From Actinomycetes bacterium (lineage in GTDB: Bacteria; Actinomycetota; Coriobacteriia; Anaerosomatales; JAGXFU01), in the NCBI GenBank assembly GCA_024637115.1, contig JAGXFU010000011.1, positions 124,001 to 188,000 of the forward strand: a stretch of DNA of 64,000 nt, written 5' to 3'. Made by a program: the position numbers and the translations under genes. The notes under the pieces are model-generated. The model was given only the letters and a program-made list of their open reading frames with translations, made no database searches and was not told the DNA's origin. Positions 7,555 to 18,525 of the stretch are shown here, piece by piece (the first letter of the stretch is position 1; every line of letters begins with the position of its first letter).

Positions 7555-10500
7555 GGAAGCTCCACCTGCTCGAAGTCCTGCAGGGCAACAACGTCGAGTC
7601 GACCGTCCTTGATGGCCTCGATCGCGCTCACCACCGCATTGGCAGCCGGAAGAGTCGTGATGTTCGGCACGCCGTGCTGCACGGCCGCAGTGCGGATGTG
7701 ATAGCCGTCTGAGCGTGTCTCCTGGCCAAACGGAGTATTGATCACGAGCTGAACTCGATCGTTGACCAACTCGTCCACGATGTTCGGTCGCCCCTCATGC
7801 TTCTTGAGCACCTCGGTGACAGGGATACCCGCCGCGCGAATCGCGCGCGCTGTGCCCCGCGTAGAGAGAATCTCAAAACCCATCTGATTGAGGGATTTCA
7901 CAATCGGTAGGATCGCCCGCTTGTCGCGATCGCTCACCGACACGAATGCACGACCTTCAGTCGGCAGTGAGTAGTCGATGGCGAGCTGAGACTTGGCATA
8001 TGCAGCCGGGAAGTCCTCGGCAACGCCCATGACCTCGCCCGTGGACTTCATCTCGGGGCCGAGTACCGTATCTGCACCGGGGAAGCGCCCGAACGGCATG
8101 ACTGCTTCCTTGACACAGAATCTACCGAGCTCACGGTTCTCCGCAGGAAGTCCCATGTCAGCCAGCTTCTGACCCGCCATCACCCGGGCAGCGACTTTGG
8201 CCAGCGGCACACCGGTGGCCTTGCTCACATAGGGCACCGTTCGCGATGCGCGAGGATTCACTTCGAGCACATAGACCTTCTGATCTTTGACCGCGAACTG
8301 CACGTTCATAAGACCGCATACGCCCAGCTCCAGTGCCAGATCACGAGCGTGACCCATGATCTGTTCGACGATGCTTTCCGAAAGTGAGAACGGGGGGATG
8401 CAGCAGGCCGAATCGCCCGAATGGATACCCGCCTCCTCGATGTGTTCCATGACGCCACCGATGTAGACAGTCTCGGTATCACACACCGCGTCGACATCTA
8501 CTTCTATTGCGCTCTCAAGGAAGCTATCAAGGAGCACCGGGTGGTCAGGTGAGATACGGGTTGCCTCGGCCATGTAGCGCTCGAGATACTCCTCGTTGTA
8601 TGCGATGACCATACCGCGACCGCCGAGAACGTAGCTTGGACGGACCAGGAGCGGGAATCCGATCCGGCGCGCAACCTCGACGGCCTCTTCGAACGAATTG
8701 GCAGTACCGGCATCCGGGTACGCGATCCCAAGTTTGTCGAGAACTGCCGAGAAGCGTCGTCTGTCCTCGGCGAGGTCGATCGCTTCGGGGGATGTGCCCA
8801 TGATCGGCACCCCCGCGTTCTCCAGTGCGTGAGCAAGCTTCAGCGGGGTCTGCCCGCCGAATGTCACGACCACGCCAACGGGGTTCTCCCGCTCACAGAT
8901 GTCCATGACGTCTTCGAAGGTGAGTGGCTCGAAGTAGAGCCTGTCACTGGTGTCATAGTCAGTCGAAACCGTCTCAGGGTTGCAGTTCACCATGATCGTC
9001 TCGTAGCCAAGATCGTGCAGTGCATAGGCGGCGTGCACACAGCAGTAGTCGAACTCGATACCCTGCCCGATGCGGTTGGGTCCCGCCCCGAGAATCATCG
9101 CGCGTGGTTTCTCTGCGGGGATGACTTCATCTTCTTCTTCATACGTTTTGTAGTAGTACGGCGTACTCGCTTCGAATTCGGCCGCACAGGTATCGACCGC
9201 CTTGAACGTGGCGACCACCCCGACTTCGATTCGTCGCGCACGTGCCTCGAGCTCGCTACACCCGAGAAGATGGGCGATCTGAACGTCAGAAAGACCATGC
9301 TGCTTGGCCCGACGCATCAAGGCTTCATCGACAGCATCAAGCGCTCCCGCGCGCGTGACCTCCTCTTCGAGGCCGACCATGGCTTCGACTCCGGTAAGGA
9401 ACCACGGATCGATGTGCGTGAGATTGTGGATCTCGCTGAGCGCGCGCCCTCGACGGAACGCCTCGGCGATGTAGAAGAGGCGTGCTTCTGTAGGCGTGGA
9501 CAGCATCACATCGAACTTGGTGTCCGCGAACTCGTCCTTGCCGTCAGCCCCCAGGCCGCCGCGACCGTTCTCAAGTGAGCGCATCGCCTTGCCGAGCGCT
9601 TCTTCAAAGGTGCGACCGATAGCCATGACCTCACCCACCGACTTCATCTTGGTCGTGAGTGTCGTGTCCGCACCCGGAAACTTCTCAAAGGCCCAGCGCG
9701 GTATCTTGACCACCGTGTAGTCGATGCTCGGCTCAAAGCACGCCGGCGTCTTTTTGGTGATGTCGTTAGGGATCTCGTCGAGCGTGTAGCCAACCGCGAG
9801 CTTGGCAGCGAACTTCGCGATCGGGAAGCCGGTCGCCTTTGACGCGAGCGCACTTGAGCGGCTCACCCGGGGATTCATTTCGATGATGATCATTCGGCCA
9901 TCCGCGGGGTTGATGGCGAACTGCACATTGCTCCCGCCGGTCTCCACCCCGATCTCTCTCATGATGGCCAGTGATGCGTCGCGCATCATCTGGTACTCAC
10001 GATCGCTCAATGTCTGGGCCGGAGCAACGGTGATGGAATCGCCGGTATGAACACCCATCGCGTCGAAATTCTCGATCGAACACACGATCACCGCGTTGTC
10101 GTTGTGATCGCGCATGACCTCCATCTCGTACTCTTTCCAGCCGATGATGGACTCCTCGATGAGGACTTCACTCACCGGGGAAAGCGCAACACCGCCGGCG
10201 ACGATGTCCCGGAGTTCCTCGACGTTGTAGGCGATTCCCCCACCGGCGCCTCCCAGTGTGTATGAGGGCCGGATGACGATCGGATAACCCAGTTCGGCGA
10301 CTACCTCTTCGGCATCGCGAATCGAGTATGCATAACCGCTGCGCGCGCACTCAAGACCGATGCGCTCCATCGCCTCGCGAAAGAGCTTGCGATCCTCGCC
10401 CATTCGGATCGAATCGAGCTTGGCGCCAATGAGTTCTACACCGTATTGCTCAAGGACGCCCGATTCCGCCAGTGATACCGCGCAGTTGAGACCCGTTTGT

Positions 10501-10775
10501 CCACCAAGGGTCGGTAGCAAAGCGTCAGGACGTTCCTTCTCTATGATCTTAGTCACGAATTCCGGAGTGACCGGTTCGACGTACGTCCTGTTGGCCAGTC
10601 CCGGATCGGTCATGATCGTTGCCGGATTGCTGTTGACCAGAACGACCTCGTAGCCGTCTTCGCGCAGCACCTTGCACGCCTGCGAACCCGAATAGTCGAA
10701 CTCACAGGCCTGACCGATGATAATCGGACCGGCACCAATCACGAGGATCTTCTTGATGTCATCGCGGCGGGGCAT
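7551..10775 (-). CDS. carB: Carbamoyl phosphate synthase large subunit
   Basis: A 1074-residue synthetase that makes carbamoyl phosphate from bicarbonate, ammonia and two ATP. It has two homologous ATP-grasp halves: the first begins [22 protein letters not shown] and the second carries the parallel [19 protein letters not shown] near residue 570. The C-terminal domain, roughly from residue 930 ([12 protein letters not shown]), is the allosteric MGS-like region that binds UMP or IMP. Length is typical. Start ATG with GAGGAG 4 nt upstream. carA is not adjacent: a universal stress protein gene lies between. Confidence 0.98.
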   Translation of the reverse strand: MPRRDDIKKILVIGAGPIIIGQACEFDYSGSQACKVLREDGYEVVLVNSNPATIMTDPGLANRTYVEPVTPEFVTKIIEKERPDALLPTLGGQTGLNCAVSLAESGVLEQYGVELIGAKLDSIRMGEDRKLFREAMERIGLECARSGYAYSIRDAEEVVAELGYPIVIRPSYTLGGAGGGIAYNVEELRDIVAGGVALSPVSEVLIEESIIGWKEYEMEVMRDHNDNAVIVCSIENFDAMGVHTGDSITVAPAQTLSDREYQMMRDASLAIMREIGVETGGSNVQFAINPADGRMIIIEMNPRVSRSSALASKATGFPIAKFAAKLAVGYTLDEIPNDITKKTPACFEPSIDYTVVKIPRWAFEKFPGADTTLTTKMKSVGEVMAIGRTFEEALGKAMRSLENGRGGLGADGKDEFADTKFDVMLSTPTEARLFYIAEAFRRGRALSEIHNLTHIDPWFLTGVEAMVGLEEEVTRAGALDAVDEALMRRAKQHGLSDVQIAHLLGCSELEARARRIEVGVVATFKAVDTCAAEFEASTPYYYKTYEEEDEVIPAEKPRAMILGAGPNRIGQGIEFDYCCVHAAYALHDLGYETIMVNCNPETVSTDYDTSDRLYFEPLTFEDVMDICERENPVGVVVTFGGQTPLKLAHALENAGVPIMGTSPEAIDLAEDRRRFSAVLDKLGIAYPDAGTANSFEEAVEVARRIGFPLLVRPSYVLGGRGMVIAYNEEYLERYMAEATRISPDHPVLLDSFLESAIEVDVDAVCDTETVYIGGVMEHIEEAGIHSGDSACCIPPFSLSESIVEQIMGHARDLALELGVCGLMNVQFAVKDQKVYVLEVNPRASRTVPYVSKATGVPLAKVAARVMAGQKLADMGLPAENRELGRFCVKEAVMPFGRFPGADTVLGPEMKSTGEVMGVAEDFPAAYAKSQLAIDYSLPTEGRAFVSVSDRDKRAILPIVKSLNQMGFEILSTRGTARAIRAAGIPVTEVLKKHEGRPNIVDELVNDRVQLVINTPFGQETRSDGYHIRTAAVQHGVPNITTLPAANAVVSAIEAIKDGRLDVVALQDFEQVELP

Positions 10776-10833
10776 CTTGCTCCTCTGCTCTTCTGTCGAC
10801 CTTGAAAATGAACGTGTTGTGCACGAAGTGATC

Positions 10834-11679
10834 CTAGGGGACTATCAGCACCGGACAGCTTGCCTGACGAACGAGCGTCATCGAGGTCGAGCCAACCATC
10901 GCCTCTTGCAAGGCGTTCTGCCCTCGCGTTCCCACGATGATGCCGGTCACGCGACGCTGATCGGCTTCCTGTAGGACCAATCGCTTGGACTCGCCCTGCT
11001 TGATGACACAGCGTGCGCTCAGCTTCTGCTCTTCGACCATCTTGCGCTGATTGGCCAGCTGGAATTCCGCGCCGTGTTCAGCCTTCTGCAGCTTGTCGCC
11101 CGACAATGACTTGTCGAGAATATGCATGAGGTAAATGGTGCCAATCGCCCGTGGCGGGAGCTCGAGAGCTGCCATGAGCGCCCGAACCGAAGATGCAGAG
11201 AAGTCTGTCGGCAGAAGAAGCGAGCGCCCGAATGATCGCGCAAACTCAGCGGGGTCGTCTTTGGTGCGCAGCAGGTCATAGCGAATGAGCATCGTTGGTA
11301 CGTTTGCTTCAACAGCGATTTGCTCGGAGACCGAACCGACGAACAGCTTCGTGATGATCCCCGCGCCATGCGTACCGGCGATCACCGCGTCGACATGCGC
11401 CTCGGTAGCGATTCCGATCAATCCGTGTGTGGGATCACCCGTACCTATCCGCACCTCTACGTCGAGCCCGCAATCAGACAACGGGCGCGATGTCTTGCGA
11501 ATCTGGTCTCGTACCTTATCGATCTGGGCCGCGATCACGGGGCCTTCCATGCCGCTCGCCTCGATCACGTGGCCGAGCACCACGCGCTTCACCCCGAGTT
11601 CTGTAAGACCGCAGGCGAATCGAAAGAGAAGGTCACATTCAGCTGTGAGGTCTGCCGGTATCATCACTGAGCGAAACAT
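10834..11679 (-). CDS. Tandem universal stress protein (two UspA domains)
   Basis: A 281-residue protein with two UspA folds, about residues 1-140 and 150-281. Both domains keep an ATP-binding GX2GX9G pattern: [15 protein letters not shown] in the first and [16 protein letters not shown] in the second, so both may bind ATP. No membrane segment or signal peptide. It sits 15 nt after carA and 58 nt before carB, inside the pyrimidine operon. Its role there is unknown; co-expression with carbamoyl phosphate synthase is the only clue. Confidence 0.9.
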   Translation of the reverse strand: MFRSVMIPADLTAECDLLFRFACGLTELGVKRVVLGHVIEASGMEGPVIAAQIDKVRDQIRKTSRPLSDCGLDVEVRIGTGDPTHGLIGIATEAHVDAVIAGTHGAGIITKLFVGSVSEQIAVEANVPTMLIRYDLLRTKDDPAEFARSFGRSLLLPTDFSASSVRALMAALELPPRAIGTIYLMHILDKSLSGDKLQKAEHGAEFQLANQRKMVEEQKLSARCVIKQGESKRLVLQEADQRRVTGIIVGTRGQNALQEAMVGSTSMTLVRQASCPVLIVP

Positions 11680-11694
11680 TGCGTGTGTCTCTCC

Positions 11695-12957
11695 CTACTC
11701 CGCTGCGTCGAGATAGTCCGTGCGTCCGTCCATCAAGCGGGTGAACGCACCGAATAGATAGCGCGCGTCATGCGGTCCGGGGGCGGCTTCCGGATGATAT
11801 TGCACCGAGAATGCAGGCTGATCGAGCAGCCGTATACCCTCGGCAGTCATATCATTGAGGTTCACGTGTGTGAGTTGCACGCGACCGAACGTTTGCGACT
11901 CAACAACGGGTGCCACACCTGCCGCAGACCACGAGGCAAGATCAGCCGGGTCATACGTCAGCCCACCACTCTCAGCCGGCATGAGCGGACCGATAGCACT
12001 GTGGTCAATGCAGAATCCGTGGTTTTGGCTCGTGATCTCAACACGCCCGGTGAGCAGGTTCTTGACCGGCTGATTGCCACCACGATGCCCGTACTTGAGC
12101 TTGAACGTGGTCGCGCCAACCGCGAGTGACAACATCTGATGCCCAAGGCAGATCCCAAATATCGGCTTGACGCCAATCAACTCGCGAAGCGTGGAGTAGA
12201 GATACTCGACTGCCGAAGGGTCACCCGGCCCATTGGCCACAAAGATGCCATCGGGTTCGAGTGCAAGCGCCTCTTTGGCAGAGGTAGTCGGCGGCAGCAC
12301 GATCAGCTCGCAGCCCGCCTCGGAAAGCTGGCGCAGGATGTTGTATTTGATGCCGGAATCGAACACTGCCACGCGATAGCGCGGGGACACCGGCAGTATC
12401 CCCGTATCCACGACCGCGACGCCTTCGGGACTTCCGTCTGCGCCCCAGGTGAAGCGATGAGAAACCGCGACTTCGGCCACGAGATCTCGTCCCACAAGCC
12501 CCGGAGCCGCCTGAGCCTTGCCCACGAGAGACTCCGGAGTCAGGTCCTGGGTGGAAATCACCGCGCGCATTGCCCCTGCTTCGCGGATATGTCGGGTCAA
12601 GCGACGGGTATCGATGCCCTCGATGGCCACCACCCCGTGTCGCTCAAGAAAATCAGGGAGGGGCTCCTCGGAACGCCAGCTCGACGGCTGGCTGCACATG
12701 TCACGAACCACCAGGCCGCGGGAGAAGACTCCGCGCGATTCCATGTCCGCGCCGTTGACACCGTAGTTGCCGATATGGGGCATCGTCATGGTGACAATCT
12801 GTCCGGCATAACTCGGATCGGTGAGGACCTCTTGATAACCGGACATCGAGGTATTGAATACCACTTCGCCGATTGCCTCGCCCAACGCTCCGCATGCCCG
12901 TCCTTCAAAGACGGTGCCGTCCTCAAGCGCAAGTATGGCTTTCGAACGTACTGTCAC
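11695..12957 (-). CDS. carA: Carbamoyl phosphate synthase small (glutaminase) subunit
   Basis: A 420-residue glutamine amidotransferase that hydrolyses glutamine and feeds ammonia to CarB. An N-terminal interaction domain (ALEDGTVFEGRACG) is followed by the class I amidotransferase domain, with the nucleophile in FGICLGHQM (Cys270) and the His/Glu pair in QYHPEAAPGPHD near the C-terminus. It starts immediately after pyrC ends (1 nt between them) and is followed by the universal stress protein gene. Confidence 0.97.
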   Translation of the reverse strand: MTVRSKAILALEDGTVFEGRACGALGEAIGEVVFNTSMSGYQEVLTDPSYAGQIVTMTMPHIGNYGVNGADMESRGVFSRGLVVRDMCSQPSSWRSEEPLPDFLERHGVVAIEGIDTRRLTRHIREAGAMRAVISTQDLTPESLVGKAQAAPGLVGRDLVAEVAVSHRFTWGADGSPEGVAVVDTGILPVSPRYRVAVFDSGIKYNILRQLSEAGCELIVLPPTTSAKEALALEPDGIFVANGPGDPSAVEYLYSTLRELIGVKPIFGICLGHQMLSLAVGATTFKLKYGHRGGNQPVKNLLTGRVEITSQNHGFCIDHSAIGPLMPAESGGLTYDPADLASWSAAGVAPVVESQTFGRVQLTHVNLNDMTAEGIRLLDQPAFSVQYHPEAAPGPHDARYLFGAFTRLMDGRTDYLDAAE

Positions 12958-14233
12958 CTAGTCGACCACCTTTCCGTTTCGTACGGCAAATGCGCCGCCC
13001 ACGAGGACCTCGCTCGCTTTGCCGAGCAACTTGCGTCCAAGGAATGCCGAGTTGCGCGAGCGCGACTCGAACCACCCGGGAACGACCTCGACTCGAGCCT
13101 CGGGATCAACGACCGTGATGTCGGCAACCGAACCCTCAGCGAGCGTCACTGCTTCAAGACCGAGTGAACGCCGTGGTCCGTGTGCCATCACCCTGGCAAC
13201 ATCGCTCCATTCGAACGTTCCCGTTCCCACGAGTTCCGTGACCACGAGCGAGAGCGCAGTCTCGATGCCCGTAGTGCCGAAGGGAGCCAGTTCGAACTCC
13301 ATCTCCTTCTCGTGCGGAGCGTGCGGAGCGTGATCTGTCGCAATGCAATCGATCGTACCGTCCACGAGCCCCTCGAGTAGCGCTGCGCGGTCCTCGGCGG
13401 TACGCAAGGGGGGATTCATCTTGAGATTGGTGTCGTAGCTGAGAAGCGCATCCTCATCAAGGAACAGGTGATGAGGAGTGACCTCGGCGGTGATGCCGAC
13501 TCCCCGTGCCTTGGCATCCCGCACGTGCGCGACACTGCCTGCAGTGGAGAGATGCGCGAGGTGCAATCTGCAGCCGGTGAGTTCAGCCAGTCGGATATCA
13601 CGAGCCACCTGGATCTCCTCGGCAGCTGCGGGCCATCCCGCCATGCCCAGGCGCGTCGAGACAGCGCCTTCATTCACCACGCCGGATCCGACCAGTGCCT
13701 CATCTTCGCAATGCGAGATCACTGTCGTGCCGAACGCTTTCGCATAGTCCATCACGCGACGCATCATGCCGGCATCCTGCACGCCGCGTCCGTCGTCGGA
13801 GAAGCCCACCGCGCCCTCGGCGATCATGTCACCGATCTCGGCGATAACCTCGCCCCTCTGGCCGCTCGTGAGCGAGCCGATCGGATGCACGCGAACGATA
13901 CCACGCTCGGACGCGCGTTCTACAAGAAACCGAACCTTGGAGCCCGTATCGCAGATGGGATCGGTGTTTGGCATTGCGCAGACAGCGGTGAAACCACCAT
14001 GAGCAGCAGCGCGGGTACCACTCTCAACCGTTTCTTCGTCCTCGCGACCGGGCTCGCGCAGATGGGTGTGAGCGTCCACAAGACCGGGAAGCACCACCTT
14101 CTCGGCGCACTCGACAATCAATACACCCGCCGGAGCCTCGAGCCCTTCCCCGACCTCAGCGATCACGCCATCGCGTATCAGCAGGTCAGCGACACGATCG
14201 AGGTCGACCGCCGGATCCACCAGGCGTCCACCT

Positions 14234-14250
<17 letters not shown>
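12958..14250 (-). CDS. pyrC: Dihydroorotase
   Basis: A 430-residue class I amidohydrolase that closes carbamoyl aspartate to dihydroorotate. The metal-binding DAHTHLREPG lies near residue 60 and the CIATDHAPH motif near 300. The ATG at 14250 has GGAGG 8 nt upstream, while the in-frame GTG at 14259 lies too close to that site. The gene overlaps the end of pyrB by 17 nt, so translation is probably coupled. Confidence 0.95.
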
Positions 14251-15870
<1,620 letters not shown>

Positions 15871-15879
15871 TCTGTCGGC

Positions 15880-15909
15880 ACAATAGCAGAGCACAGGAGG
15901 CCGCCACAA
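15880..15909 (-). promoter_or_regulatory. Promoter of the pyr operon
   Basis: On the minus strand TTGTGG (15904-15909) and TATTGT (15880-15885) are 18 nt apart. Transcription would begin near 15874, just before the PyrR RNA element. The -10 matches consensus at four of six positions. Placement relative to the leader is the main support. Confidence 0.5.
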
Positions 15910-15975
15910 GACCGCTCACCGATGACCTACGAACGAATCGGCGCTACCATGGACAGTGACCGAAGAAAGGTACCC

Positions 15976-18525
15976 ATGAACGCAACAGTACGAAATCTGC
16001 TTTCCTCGGCGCTTTCTTGCGCCCTCATTGCTCTCTTGGTACCGACAACCGCAGGCGCGATCGCCAACTCCGAACCCGATGCGCCGGTGGAACTCGTGCT
16101 CTGCTTCAACGCGCCGACAATCTCCGCCAACGCATTCAATGAGATGTCTGCACTGGGTGTCCCCGCCCAGGACATCCAGGTCATTCGCCCTGACATGGCC
16201 ATCGTTACACTCGATTCACAAGATGACCCGGATCGTTTTCAATCGCGCATGGAGGCTCGATCGGACGTCGACGCGGTGGCGCTCAACGGCACGGTCCGTG
16301 CGCTGGAGTCGATTCCGCCCAATGACCCTGTCTACACTGGTGTTACGCGCGCTCAACGCACCTACCTCGGCCCGAGCGATACAACAAGCCACACCATCGA
16401 GATCGAGCCTGTGTGGGATGCTGTATTCAACGGCGATTCCTTCGCTGCCGTACCGGATCGGCCCGGCGTGACTATCGCGGTCATCGACACGGGAGTCTCT
16501 CCGGCGCTTGCCGATGACACGGGCGAGTATGTGCCGGTGTGGGACTACGCCAACAGCGACGCCGATACCCGTGACGACTACTATCCGTACTATCACGGCA
16601 CCCGCGTTGCACAGATGATTCGGGCACGTACCGACAACGGATCGGGCCTAAGCGGTTTGCTCTACAACATGGAAGCAACCGTCCTGGTTTACAAGTCGCT
16701 GAACTCCGCCGGTTCAGGCACTACCGCTCAGTCGGTTCAAGCCATGAGAGACGCCGCAGACGACGGTGCCAAGATCATCAATATGTCCCTGGGCGAACGC
16801 GCGACCCTGATCGGCGGAGCGCCGAACACATCCACCCGCGCACTCTGGCAAGCAGGAGTCGACTACTGCGTGGCCAAGGGCGCTCTCGTTGTGGCAGCCT
16901 CGGGAAACGATGCTGACAAGGGGCATACCTCCGTGTTCTACCCTGCGGCATGTTCCGGGGCTCTCGCTGTCGGCTCGATAGATGCCGACACCGGGCAGCG
17001 CTCGGACTTCTCGTGCTACGGGCCCGAATTAGACATCATGGCGCCGGGACAACTCGTGGATTCATCACCGGCCACTAGCAGCAAGGGGCCGTGGCAGATG
17101 CCCCCAAACGGCGTTCCTGATACGCGCCTTGCAGGTACGTCCTTTGCTGCACCGCAGGTATCGGGCTCACTCGCACTGCTCTGGTCACTCGTGCCACGGA
17201 TGTCCGCGACGCGGTTGACCGAGATCGTAACTACCACCGCCGACGGATCATATGGGCCGAATCCCGGTCGCGATGATGAGACCGGCTGGGGTCTGCTGGA
17301 TGTCTACGCCGCTTACGCCGAGATGACGCGCACGATCGACGTCCAGGATACGGTGTCTGTAACAGCTCGGCACACACAAGGCATCGAGGCGAGTCTCACA
17401 TGGCCGGCGGCTGAGGGCTCGGGCGTCTCGTATGCGTACGGATATGAAGGCGGACCTGCATATCTGACCACCGGCCGTACGGGACGTCTCATGCTTCCCG
17501 GAAGCGGCGCTCATGACGTATGGGTGCGCTCATTTGCCACAGATCGCTGGAGCGCCAGTGTCGCCACAACGACAGTGACTGTCCCCGGCTCTTTCGCCCC
17601 CCTTGACTCCGTCAGACTCGCAGGAGACAACCGCTATGAGACAGCGGCGGCAATCAGCGGTGATGGGTTCGCCTCGGCGGGTACGGTCGTACTCGCGCTG
17701 GGATCCAATTGGCCGGATGCACTATCGGCTACGGTGCTCGCCCACGCTACGAGCGGGCCTATCCTGCTTGTCGAGCGATCGAGGATGCCGATCGTCACCA
17801 AAGATGAGCTCCTGAGGCTGAGGCCTTCACGTGTGTACGTGGTTGGGGGTACGAGTGCAATCGCATCCTCCGTCGATTCGACCGTGCGCAGCCTGCTGCC
17901 TACGGCGACTGTCTCACGACTTGCCGGTCGTGATCGATTCGATACCGCGCGAATCGTTGCCCAAACCTCCGCGGAGCTCCCAGGCGTTTTCACCGACGGA
18001 ACGATTGTCCTCGCCTCGGGAGAGAACTACCCTGACGCGCTCGCGGGCGCACCGGTTGCCGCAGCAGCTGGCTGGCCGATATTGCTCACGAAGAAGGGTG
18101 TGCTTCCCTCGGCGACGCAGTCCGCACTCGGCACACTCAAGCCGACAAAGACGATACTTCTTGGCGGCGCGCATGCGATCTCGTCGAGCGTGGCCGCGAG
18201 AGTCCCCTCCCCAACTCGCTGGTCCGGCGCCGACAGATATGAGACATCGCGGATCATTGCAGATCGTGCGTTCAGCGCAGGCGTGCTCACATCCGCTGAA
18301 CTCGGAATCGCCACCGGCGACTCATTCCCAGATGCACTGACAGCCGGTCCGCGTGCAGCGGGCGCTGCAGCTCCAGTCGTGCTCGTACGGGAGGGAGATC
18401 GCGGACTATCCAGCTGGCTCGATGTGAGAGGGAGCCGATTCGGCACCGTCACTGTCCACGGGGGACGTTCGGTCATCCCCTACGATCTCGAGCTCGACAT
18501 CCTCTACGCTCTCCGCAGACCCTAG
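15976..18525 (+). CDS. Secreted S8 (subtilisin-like) serine protease with three CWB2 cell-wall-binding repeats
   Basis: An 849-residue exported protease. A signal peptide spans about residues 1-28. The subtilase domain follows, with catalytic Asp171 in VIDTG, His207 in YHGTRVAQM, oxyanion Asn311 in AASGND and Ser389 in GTSFAAPQVSG. A linker precedes three putative cell wall binding type 2 repeats starting near 546, 647 and 748 (SVRLAGDNRYETA, SRLAGRDRFDTA, RWSGADRYETS), which tether proteins to wall polymers. The ATG at 15976 follows GAAAGG; an upstream ATG at 15922 would put 18 residues before the signal peptide. Substrate unknown. Its last 120 nt overlap a convergent kinase gene. Confidence 0.93.
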   Translation: MNATVRNLLSSALSCALIALLVPTTAGAIANSEPDAPVELVLCFNAPTISANAFNEMSALGVPAQDIQVIRPDMAIVTLDSQDDPDRFQSRMEARSDVDAVALNGTVRALESIPPNDPVYTGVTRAQRTYLGPSDTTSHTIEIEPVWDAVFNGDSFAAVPDRPGVTIAVIDTGVSPALADDTGEYVPVWDYANSDADTRDDYYPYYHGTRVAQMIRARTDNGSGLSGLLYNMEATVLVYKSLNSAGSGTTAQSVQAMRDAADDGAKIINMSLGERATLIGGAPNTSTRALWQAGVDYCVAKGALVVAASGNDADKGHTSVFYPAACSGALAVGSIDADTGQRSDFSCYGPELDIMAPGQLVDSSPATSSKGPWQMPPNGVPDTRLAGTSFAAPQVSGSLALLWSLVPRMSATRLTEIVTTTADGSYGPNPGRDDETGWGLLDVYAAYAEMTRTIDVQDTVSVTARHTQGIEASLTWPAAEGSGVSYAYGYEGGPAYLTTGRTGRLMLPGSGAHDVWVRSFATDRWSASVATTTVTVPGSFAPLDSVRLAGDNRYETAAAISGDGFASAGTVVLALGSNWPDALSATVLAHATSGPILLVERSRMPIVTKDELLRLRPSRVYVVGGTSAIASSVDSTVRSLLPTATVSRLAGRDRFDTARIVAQTSAELPGVFTDGTIVLASGENYPDALAGAPVAAAAGWPILLTKKGVLPSATQSALGTLKPTKTILLGGAHAISSSVAARVPSPTRWSGADRYETSRIIADRAFSAGVLTSAELGIATGDSFPDALTAGPRAAGAAAPVVLVREGDRGLSSWLDVRGSRFGTVTVHGGRSVIPYDLELDILYALRRP

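Noticed and set aside
12139-13167. A 342-codon plus-strand ORF
   Set aside because: Antisense shadow of carA and the end of pyrC; no domain pattern, no ribosome-binding site.
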